This document shows positions 31,974 through 40,050 of a stretch of DNA of 41,636 nt, piece after piece. The notes below the pieces were generated by a model. The model did no database searches, was not told the origin of the DNA, and worked only from the letters and a program-made list of their open reading frames with translations. Positions within the stretch are counted from its first letter, which is position 1. Each line of letters opens with the position of its first letter. This DNA comes from an uncultured Clostridia bacterium. GTDB lineage: Bacteria; Bacillota; Clostridia; UMGS1883. The stretch is from assembly GCA_934476455.1 (NCBI GenBank), contig CAKSNY010000026.1, positions 1-41,636 of the forward strand, given 5' to 3'. A program made the position numbers and the translations under genes.

Positions 31974-34114
31974 TTTTTTTTTAGTTCCTCGGCATTAGCT
32001 GAGTAGCTGAGTGTGAGCGCCTCACCGTCAAAGGGTGCAAGGGTTTCCCTTTCAATAGTAAAGCACCTAATTGTTGTCGTTGTTTTATCAGCCGGCACAG
32101 AGAGCTTTCTGCCTGTTGAAACGGAGATATTCACCTTGTCGGCAGTAATATCAAGATTTTCTACAATGCAATCGTATAAAGCACCGTCTAAGTATGATGC
32201 AGCAATCATATAAAGATTTTTAGAAAGTCTGTCGGGATTAAATATGTCTGCCGTCACTGAAACTTCGTTTCCGTTAATATCGTTAATTGAAGAAATTTCT
32301 TTATTTCCTTCCCTGACGGTAATATTCTTTTTGAATACTTCATCATAGGTAAGCGCCGACACCTTTTTATACGTATAGCTGTCTATATATGCATCGCCGG
32401 AAGCGCTGAAAATTACAGATGTGAAATAATCTGTACCCTCATAGATATCAATGCTCATGCAATCCAGATTAACCACTTTGTCATTTATATACAAATAATA
32501 TTTACCGAGGTTGGTATCAAATTCAATTCTGACCTTAAACCATTCGTTATGTTTTATAATATTTGCCGCATTGGTTATAGGCTTTGAAGAGTTAGCGCCG
32601 TCCTTAACTGTTACCGAAAGATTATTATCGGCAGACAATGTCATCAATATTGATATGGGATAGGGATGCCCGGAAACAGCGGGCGATCCGGGCATTCTTA
32701 TTTCAAGCTTTGACGACTGACCTTCGACACTCTTAAAAATAAAACGCCCTTCTACACTGAAGCATCCTTTTCCGGGATTGGTAAAGCTTGCAATCTTCCT
32801 GTTAAATCCTGCACCTATTTTGGCTGTATCTGCATCCTGACCTATAAAACCGCGGTATCCCTCAAGGGAATAAAAATCTGTAGAATCTATAACAATGTCG
32901 CTGCTTTTTAAAACTGTAAAGCTATAGTCCCTTACTGCTGTTGCGGTTCCTTTTGTAAATGTAGCGGTAAGCGTTACAACCGCATCGGCATCTCCTCTTG
33001 TAACTGTGCCGCTGCCTGTAATTGATGAAGAATTGCTGCTCCATGATATTTCCGCATCGTTAATAAGAGTGGGAAGCTTTAAATCCGACACAACGGCTTT
33101 CGATGACAAATTTGCACCCAAAAGGTCTTTTTCTTCAAGCGTCTGCGCCGTCTGATTTACCGCTGCAGTATCGTCTGCATAGCAAAGTACCGATGAATAA
33201 TCTACATTTACGGTATTACCGTCTGCTCTCGGATAAACCTCAAGCCAATCGTTACCCTTTGCTACATTATTTCTGTTTAATGCAAAGGAAATATTTTTAA
33301 ATTTATCGCCTGCCAATACACCGTTTATATATACTGAATATGTTCTTGCAGTTGTATCAAGTACAATTCTGTATGTTACATACTCCGACCCGGGATTTTG
33401 GGTGTAATTGCCATTTCTGACTTCGCCTGCTGAAGATTGAGCTGCAATTGTTTTGCCCGTTCTCAAAAACTGTGCTATTGTAGAATTGTCCTTTGCCTTG
33501 ATGTACCACTTAAATCCGGCAGAAGCTTTTAACCTTTTTTCAATAACAATTACTCCTGAAAGCCCTTCCGCATTTGTTTCGATAGGTCTGTTTATTCTTG
33601 ACTGACCCGTGCCCGTCTGCGATATCAGCATACTTCCGTCGGCTATACTTACCGCAGCATCCGATCCTGTTATGCTGCCGGTTGCTTCGGAATAATTACC
33701 ATAACGTGGAGAAGAACTGCTTTCAATCACATACTCCGTCAAATCAGATGATTTTGTATAGCCTTCACTGCTGCCTACTGTTGTTGATGTGCCCGGAACA
33801 ACAACCTCGAAAGATTTAGTGGTTTGTCCTACCATTGCAGAAAGAACAACCTTTGTGTCGTTTGCACTGCGAGTAACAGTGCCATCTGCTGCAATTACCG
33901 ATGTATTATTGCTTGCCCATATAACTGCGGTTGATCCTACTGTGGATATAAGGTTAAGCTTCTGTGTTACCGCCGTAGGCGCTTCACCCGATATCATATC
34001 AAAGGTGATTGTTGCAGCATCGTCCGCCGCAAATGCCGGCGGCACTGCGAGAAGTGCAGTCAGCATAAATATGACTGTTGCCATACTGAGAATTTTCTTA
34101 AATGTTTTTACCAT
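31955..34114 (-). CDS. secreted Ig-like/LamG-like protein, N-terminal part of a split SGNH esterase
   Basis: The 719-residue frame has a signal peptide (ILSMATVIFMLTALLAVPPA, cut near AFA-AD). Atrophied bacterial Ig-like domains lie at ~45-107 (VIWASNNTSVIAADGTVTRS) and ~330-401 (ISWSSNSSSI, GTVTRGDAD). LamG-like domains lie at ~115-310 and ~405-585 (GCFSVEGRFIF, WFKVRIEFDT). A beta domain at ~590-705 ends LAPFDGEAL. The frame then runs into the A9 run (T-run 31974-31982) and stops at NSMLG. Deleting one A joins it to the SGNH domain, giving a ~1010-residue secreted esterase. GAGG lies nine bases before the ATG. The SLH gene just upstream may supply the surface anchor. Confidence 0.85.
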   Translation of the reverse strand: MVKTFKKILSMATVIFMLTALLAVPPAFAADDAATITFDMISGEAPTAVTQKLNLISTVGSTAVIWASNNTSVIAADGTVTRSANDTKVVLSAMVGQTTKSFEVVVPGTSTTVGSSEGYTKSSDLTEYVIESSSSPRYGNYSEATGSITGSDAAVSIADGSMLISQTGTGQSRINRPIETNAEGLSGVIVIEKRLKASAGFKWYIKAKDNSTIAQFLRTGKTIAAQSSAGEVRNGNYTQNPGSEYVTYRIVLDTTARTYSVYINGVLAGDKFKNISFALNRNNVAKGNDWLEVYPRADGNTVNVDYSSVLCYADDTAAVNQTAQTLEEKDLLGANLSSKAVVSDLKLPTLINDAEISWSSNSSSITGSGTVTRGDADAVVTLTATFTKGTATAVRDYSFTVLKSSDIVIDSTDFYSLEGYRGFIGQDADTAKIGAGFNRKIASFTNPGKGCFSVEGRFIFKSVEGQSSKLEIRMPGSPAVSGHPYPISILMTLSADNNLSVTVKDGANSSKPITNAANIIKHNEWFKVRIEFDTNLGKYYLYINDKVVNLDCMSIDIYEGTDYFTSVIFSASGDAYIDSYTYKKVSALTYDEVFKKNITVREGNKEISSINDINGNEVSVTADIFNPDRLSKNLYMIAASYLDGALYDCIVENLDITADKVNISVSTGRKLSVPADKTTTTIRCFTIERETLAPFDGEALTLSYSANAEELKKNNSMLG

Positions 34115-34132
34115 TGATTATACCTCTTTTCT

Positions 34133-35794
34133 TTATAATGAATTTATATAATTAATTACATTTTCAATAAGTACAGCGGTCTGCGCCCTTGTAAGGGACT
34201 GTTTCGGTGCAAAATAGTATTCATTCACACCTTTTACAATGCCGTTTGCACAAAGCGCGCCTATGGATTCTTTTGCATAATCTGAAATTTCCTCACCGTC
34301 CGCAAACTGAGGTTCTGCATAAGCAAGGTTTCCCTTCAGTGCACGGTACATTATTACAGCTGCATCCTCACGTGTAATACTCATTCCTGCTCCGAACTCA
34401 TTTTCAGTTATTCCGTAAATAAGCCCTCTTTGTACTGCACTCGCAACATAATGATATGACCATTTTTCTGTGCCTACGTCATCAAAAATGCACTGCGCAC
34501 TGCTGTCATAATATCCGAGTGCCGATACTGCAATTCTTACAAATTCCTCTCTTGTAACGCTTCTGTCCGGTTTAAAGGTATTATCCTCATAACCGGAGAG
34601 GATATTCTGCGACTTCATTTTCATAATTGACGGATATGCCCAATGGTTTTTCGAAAGGTCTTTAAACTCTTCAACTACTGAGTTATTTACCTGAGGCTTT
34701 ACAGTTACTCCGCCTCCACCACCTCCGCCATTTCCTGAAGGAGAAGGCGGTTTCGGTTCTTGCGAGGCAAGAACAGAAACCCTATAGGTATATGCCTTAA
34801 CCATTTCAGAAGGGGTTTTGAATGATGCACCGACAAATATCTTATCAATATTTGTCGCCGTATAAAGGCTGCATTTCTCAATATAATCTTCATATGAAAT
34901 CCCAATCGCATCTCCGTATTCCCTTATTATATTATCAACATCTGCCTGGTTACTCCTGTTCACAAGCGCTACACCAACACTGCCCCTGAACGACCGTTTA
35001 AGTTCTTCAATGCTATCGCACTTATCATTCGATACAATGTTAGAAAAAACCTTCATAGCGGAAATTTTATCGGCAACATAGTTTGCATCGTTTACCTCAA
35101 TTTCCATTTTTTCAGCAATGCCTTCAATTATTTGCTGCGCAAGACCGGGTGTTGAATTAATATCATTTATAGAAACTGCGGCACAAAAAGCTGTTCTCAC
35201 CTCTGAAGCATTTTGAAAGCTTCCGCCGAAATCCTTTGCCTTTACAGACATCAGCAGTTCAAGCACCGAAGAATTATATTTTGCATAATCCTTACAGCTG
35301 CCAAAAAAGAGCGGCCTTTGTTTGATTAAGGCATCTAATTCTGTTCTGTTTGCCAAATTTATATTGCTTACCGTTACTGCCGCGCTCGACTTTGTTTCAA
35401 AATAAATCACGCTTGAACACTTTGCATCCACACTTCCGCTTTGTGATGCAGAAACAATATAATATCCATTTTCAAAGCCGTTTTCCATGTCAAAAGAGAT
35501 TTGCATATTGCCGTTAAAATCTGCACGTGCTTCCGCTGCCTTTTTTATCTGCGTCATACTTTCAAGCGAATACACCTCTGCAGGGTTTGGGAGATTTACA
35601 AAATCCTCCGATTTTGTTATTGACTGCGAGGGTTTATACAGAAGTACCGAAACCATCGGGCCGTAATTCACCTCGGTTGCATAGCTTACATTTAATACGC
35701 TGTTATCGTAATCTACATAGGCATCAAGCTCTGCCGCATTTGCAACGCCGGCTCCCATAATCATAAGAATAAAACATATCAGAAATTTTTTCAT
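34133..35794 (-). CDS. SLH-domain surface protein
   Basis: The 553-residue protein has a signal peptide (FLICFILMIMGAGVANA). A unique beta/helical region fills ~20-350, followed by a Pro/Gly linker (PKPPSPSGNGGGGGGG) and three C-terminal SLH repeats. These are SKNHWAYPSIMKMKSQNILS with PDRSVTREEFVR, EKWSYHYVASAVQRGLIYG with SITREDAAV, and ISDYAKESIGALCANGIVKG with SLTRAQTAV. SLH repeats bind pyruvylated wall polysaccharide, so it is surface-bound. Its N-terminal region has no family I recognise. It sits between two secreted polysaccharide-handling proteins and may be a scaffold or receptor. AAGGGAG lies nine bases before the ATG. Confidence 0.88.
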   Translation of the reverse strand: MKKFLICFILMIMGAGVANAAELDAYVDYDNSVLNVSYATEVNYGPMVSVLLYKPSQSITKSEDFVNLPNPAEVYSLESMTQIKKAAEARADFNGNMQISFDMENGFENGYYIVSASQSGSVDAKCSSVIYFETKSSAAVTVSNINLANRTELDALIKQRPLFFGSCKDYAKYNSSVLELLMSVKAKDFGGSFQNASEVRTAFCAAVSINDINSTPGLAQQIIEGIAEKMEIEVNDANYVADKISAMKVFSNIVSNDKCDSIEELKRSFRGSVGVALVNRSNQADVDNIIREYGDAIGISYEDYIEKCSLYTATNIDKIFVGASFKTPSEMVKAYTYRVSVLASQEPKPPSPSGNGGGGGGGVTVKPQVNNSVVEEFKDLSKNHWAYPSIMKMKSQNILSGYEDNTFKPDRSVTREEFVRIAVSALGYYDSSAQCIFDDVGTEKWSYHYVASAVQRGLIYGITENEFGAGMSITREDAAVIMYRALKGNLAYAEPQFADGEEISDYAKESIGALCANGIVKGVNEYYFAPKQSLTRAQTAVLIENVINYINSL

Positions 35795-35807
35795 TTCTCA
35801 CACTCCC

Positions 35808-38800
35808 TTACTTTGAAAGGATTCTTACTGTGTTTATACACAGCGGATTATCGTCGTCTGTTTCTATCGCAAAATCTGCATTTGCCATAAATTCGCCGTA
35901 TAATCCACCGTCAAACGCTGCATCCGAAACAGTAAACTTCGCCTTTTTCCACAATCCCGTACCTTTCGCTTTATGCGATATTGTATTTGTGGCAGCACCT
36001 TCGCTACGGTATTTTAAAAGAATATTTCCTTCAAAATTATCATAATAGTAAACTTCAATTTGCACTTGTGATGAATTTATACCTAATGAGCCAAACTCAA
36101 GGGAATTATTATCCGCCTTCACTGCTGCTTTTCCGCCGATTTCTTCAATTTGCATTTCACCGGTTTTAAAGGCCGCATCTCTGAGTATAAGCATATTGTT
36201 TTCTACTCTGAACCCGCTTGAATCCCTTGTGAATTTTTCAATCGGCATAATGCCCAACGCGTGTATCTTCAATCCTGCCGACGGGGTATATACCATAATA
36301 TTTGCATAGCTGTTACCGCTGTTTGAGGATTTTTTGAAATTTGCATCATTGAGTATTACTGTCGATGTTTTCCACTGCCTTGTGTTTGTCATGGTAATTG
36401 ATTTCATTCCGTGAAGCTCTGACGTAACATCGTCGTATATCAGCTTCATTGTTTCGTTACCTTCGTCAAAATAAGTAATCTCTATTGCAAAGTTTTTTTC
36501 TCCTGTATTTTTAGTGATAAAATTATCAGAAAGAACGAACGGAACTCTGCTTATTATTGTGGTAGTGGTATTAGGTCTGATATTACTTGTTGTAACTCTG
36601 TAGCCGACACCGTTTTCATCTTTTCCCGCATCGGTATGGCCGTAATATCCTATACGCGTTTCAACATAGCATCTCACGCTTGAATCGGACGGCAAAACTA
36701 TATTATCCCCGTCCGCAACGCAAACAGGCATTTTTTCGGTTTGAGCGGCTGCCATACTCTTTGGCGATTCATAACCGTTACCGTCAACCGCCGATACCTC
36801 AAACACTGTATTCTGCCCTTTGTCAAGTTTTCCTGCGATAAAGGAAACTTCTTCTGTTTCCCCCTCATAAACACCGTCACTGTATATTCTATATTTCTCT
36901 ACATCAGAAAAATCGTCAAATGCGTTTTCCCAGCTTAGCGTTACCGCATCATATGCAGTCGCCCTTGCCGAAAGGTTGCCGGGATAGGAGGGCGACAGAT
37001 CACACAGCGGTTTATGATTTGCAAGGCTGTCCCAGACAAAATATTTATGTATAACCTGAGTCGTGTTGACTGAGTCCACACTTACCCTAAGGACTTTTCC
37101 GTTTGACGAAATCTGCTCCTCATCATAATCAAAGCCTTTGATTTCTCCCGTTACCTTATCATACGCATATATTGCAAGGCACATATTTTCTGTTCTCTGT
37201 TCGCCCTGCGTTTTTGCAGTAAGCGACAGAGAAAGCGAAGAAGAATTCTTTGTTTCCTCAATGTTACTGAGCAAAATGTTATTGCCTGACGTTCCAACAT
37301 ATACGGCATCTTTACATTTTACCGTAAAGTAAAGTTCTTTTGTATAGGTTATACCTTTTATGACAATTGTCGCCTTCAGAATTACATCGGTATCCACAAT
37401 GTCGGGACGCATAACTCTTCCGTCGTTTGCAATTACACTTTCATTACTGCTTTCCCAGCTAATCCGTGCATTCTCAAAAAGTTCTTCCACCCTTTGCAGC
37501 CTAAGATCGGAAGAAACGGCCGCGGAGGTTTCCGCACCTTGCACAAGCATTTCCTCCGTAACATCTGCCAGAGCAAGCTGTATCTCGCTTTTCTCGCTCA
37601 GTACCGTAATATCAAATTCCTTAGTATAGGTATATCCGTCATAGGAAATTTCCGCCGTAATTACAGCTACTGTATCTGCAAGAGAATCTCTCGTTAATGT
37701 TCCGTCGGAATTTACTGCACTGCTGTCACTTGACCACGAAATTTTCGCGTTCGGAATTGACGGATATTCGTTTTTAAGATTAAGCGGCTTTGTAACACGG
37801 TCTTTGGATTTATTATCACCAAGGATAAGCACATCACTGAGCTTTTCCTTGATTTGTTCCTCGGATAAAACCTCTGACGCTGTTGAAACATTTTCAGAAT
37901 CTATCCGAATCGGTGATTCACTTGTTCTTGGGTATGCACCGATATATATTGCGCCGGGTTGTATATTTACAGCTTCACTGCATTCAGCCATAAACGGATG
38001 ATTCTGAAAGCTCTCACCAGGAATTTCGCCGTCTATATAAAGTGTAAAGCATTTTCTATTAGTGTCGGCCTCTATCTTTAAATCAAAATAATTCTGCGGC
38101 AAGGTGTAATCAATGGTTTTATCCACTGTATTGTAATTTAAATAAGATGAAAGCTTATTTCCCGTGGTCTGTAATTTTATAACACGCTTTCCCAGTGAAT
38201 TTTTAATTTCGAGATCAAAGCCCTTGCTGATTTTAACCCTTTTTTGAATTATGACAATGCCCGTAAGTGCATCTTTATCCGGTGTTCTGTGCATATAGGA
38301 AGTCTGATTGTCGTCTGTAGGGGTAAGCACTGCACTACCGTTATCGTACGTAATTGCTGCATATGTTCCCTGAACGGTTTTACTTTCTTCATCATATGTA
38401 TAGCTGCTGCCGCTTTCTGCAAGGGAATAATTCCGAAGAGCATTTTCAGTGTTGAAGTTTTCGGAATAAATGCTTTCACTCTTCTGCGCCAGTACAACAA
38501 ACTTAAATGATTCTTTAACGGTTTCATCATTATATGTAAGCTTTGCAGTCAAAGTAACCGTTCTGTCAGAGAGCTCAGCACGTGTTATGCTGCCGGCAGC
38601 TGAAATTATATCATCATCCGAGCTTTCCCAGCTTATATCCACATCAGCAATGTCGGCAAGCTTTGATATCAGATTAATATCACTGCTTTCTGTAAGCGCA
38701 AAGGGAGATACGCCATCTGCCAGTATTACAGAATAATCCAGCTTTTCTGCTGCAGCTGTAAGATAGGCGCTGACAGGCTTTCTTTTTACAGTAACGATAA

Positions 38801-40016
38801 AGTTTTTATCCGCCTCTTCCCCATTATAGAAAACTGTAGCGGTTATTGTAACGATTTTATCTTCTTCACTACTGCGTTTTACAGTTCCGTCCGTTTTCAC
38901 AACATCAGTATCCGGTGAAACACTCCATTCAATTTCAGCGCCGTAAAGTCCGTTGTAGCTGTTTTTTAAAACAAGGTCTTTCTCCACCGAATTAAGCGAG
39001 GTGTTTTCACCCTTGATAAGCTCCTCTGTGAGAAGATCGCAAACCTCGTCAATTTCGGGTGCTTTTGCCACAGTTTTTACAGATTCGCACTCAACTAAAA
39101 CAGGCTTATCCTCTGTACGCAAATATCCCCCGAAATAAATCTTATCAGCCGCTATATCCGATGCAGCGCTGCTTTCAGCCATAAAGGCTTTATCCTTAAA
39201 ATCTTCGGAGGGTGTTTCTCCGTCAATATACAACGAGAATGTACGAGCAGTCGTATCGGCAACTATTTTCATATCAAACCAATCATTTGGCAACCGGTAA
39301 TCCAGCGTAACATCCGTTGTATTGAAGTTTGAATATGACATAAGCTTTGACGAAGTTGCCTGAAGCTTAATCACCCGCTTTCCCAGAGAATTTTTAATTT
39401 CAAGGTCAAATCCGTCTGACACATCAATACGCTTTTCTATGACAACCGTCCCCGTAAGGATACCTGTCGTATCCTTCCTGTTGATTGTTGACATTTTACC
39501 GCCTCCGGGGACTATTTTCATGGCTGAGTTATTTTCAACTGTAACGGTAGAATAAAGAGCGTCTATTTTCTTATCTGCGCCGCTGTATTCAACAGGAGTT
39601 GCCTCTCCCTGGTCATTTACCGTGTAGTTTGCCAGTACATCGGGGGTTTCAAACTCAGTGGAGCTTACCACCGTGCTGAGAGCACTCAACACGGTAATTT
39701 CAAATTCTTTTGTTTCTCCTCCGAAAGACGCTGTAAGAGTTACCTTTTCATCTTCAAGTAGGGGACGTGTTACCTTTCCGTCTGCATCAATAACATTTTC
39801 ATTGCTGCTCGACCAGGCAATGCTTTCTCCGCCTACAGTATGACTTAAATTCAGTTCTTCCGTTACAGCAAATCGTGACTGTCCGTTTGTTATAATTTCA
39901 TATGTCAGTCCGTCAATGCTATATAGTGTTGCACTCATAGGTGACAACGCCGCAATATTCAGTGTGATTGCTGCACAGAGTACCGCTGTTTTTAATTTTT
40001 TAAGGAGTTTATCCAT
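35808..40016 (-). CDS. large secreted multidomain protein (Ig-like, LamG-like, FN3)
   Basis: The 1402-residue product has a signal peptide (AAITLNIAALSPMSA). Five atrophied Ig-like domains lie near 40-110, 330-411, 425-510, 730-805 and 820-900, each with a WSSS/WESS strand and a TRP/TRA-type turn. Two LamG-like domains (~115-310, ~512-710) share GFDLEIKNSLGKRVIKLQ exactly, showing internal duplication. A FN3 domain (PGNLSARATAYDAVTLSW) lies at ~1010-1095. The last ~300 residues hold two similar beta modules (WKTSTVILNDANF and WKKAKFTVSDAAF), perhaps carbohydrate-binding. No catalytic domain is recognised. It likely binds polymer at the surface. GGAG lies eight bases before the ATG. Confidence 0.83.
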   Translation of the reverse strand: MDKLLKKLKTAVLCAAITLNIAALSPMSATLYSIDGLTYEIITNGQSRFAVTEELNLSHTVGGESIAWSSSNENVIDADGKVTRPLLEDEKVTLTASFGGETKEFEITVLSALSTVVSSTEFETPDVLANYTVNDQGEATPVEYSGADKKIDALYSTVTVENNSAMKIVPGGGKMSTINRKDTTGILTGTVVIEKRIDVSDGFDLEIKNSLGKRVIKLQATSSKLMSYSNFNTTDVTLDYRLPNDWFDMKIVADTTARTFSLYIDGETPSEDFKDKAFMAESSAASDIAADKIYFGGYLRTEDKPVLVECESVKTVAKAPEIDEVCDLLTEELIKGENTSLNSVEKDLVLKNSYNGLYGAEIEWSVSPDTDVVKTDGTVKRSSEEDKIVTITATVFYNGEEADKNFIVTVKRKPVSAYLTAAAEKLDYSVILADGVSPFALTESSDINLISKLADIADVDISWESSDDDIISAAGSITRAELSDRTVTLTAKLTYNDETVKESFKFVVLAQKSESIYSENFNTENALRNYSLAESGSSYTYDEESKTVQGTYAAITYDNGSAVLTPTDDNQTSYMHRTPDKDALTGIVIIQKRVKISKGFDLEIKNSLGKRVIKLQTTGNKLSSYLNYNTVDKTIDYTLPQNYFDLKIEADTNRKCFTLYIDGEIPGESFQNHPFMAECSEAVNIQPGAIYIGAYPRTSESPIRIDSENVSTASEVLSEEQIKEKLSDVLILGDNKSKDRVTKPLNLKNEYPSIPNAKISWSSDSSAVNSDGTLTRDSLADTVAVITAEISYDGYTYTKEFDITVLSEKSEIQLALADVTEEMLVQGAETSAAVSSDLRLQRVEELFENARISWESSNESVIANDGRVMRPDIVDTDVILKATIVIKGITYTKELYFTVKCKDAVYVGTSGNNILLSNIEETKNSSSLSLSLTAKTQGEQRTENMCLAIYAYDKVTGEIKGFDYDEEQISSNGKVLRVSVDSVNTTQVIHKYFVWDSLANHKPLCDLSPSYPGNLSARATAYDAVTLSWENAFDDFSDVEKYRIYSDGVYEGETEEVSFIAGKLDKGQNTVFEVSAVDGNGYESPKSMAAAQTEKMPVCVADGDNIVLPSDSSVRCYVETRIGYYGHTDAGKDENGVGYRVTTSNIRPNTTTTIISRVPFVLSDNFITKNTGEKNFAIEITYFDEGNETMKLIYDDVTSELHGMKSITMTNTRQWKTSTVILNDANFKKSSNSGNSYANIMVYTPSAGLKIHALGIMPIEKFTRDSSGFRVENNMLILRDAAFKTGEMQIEEIGGKAAVKADNNSLEFGSLGINSSQVQIEVYYYDNFEGNILLKYRSEGAATNTISHKAKGTGLWKKAKFTVSDAAFDGGLYGEFMANADFAIETDDDNPLCINTVRILSK

Positions 40017-40050
40017 TTACATTCTCCTTTCACACATTTTGTAATAACAT

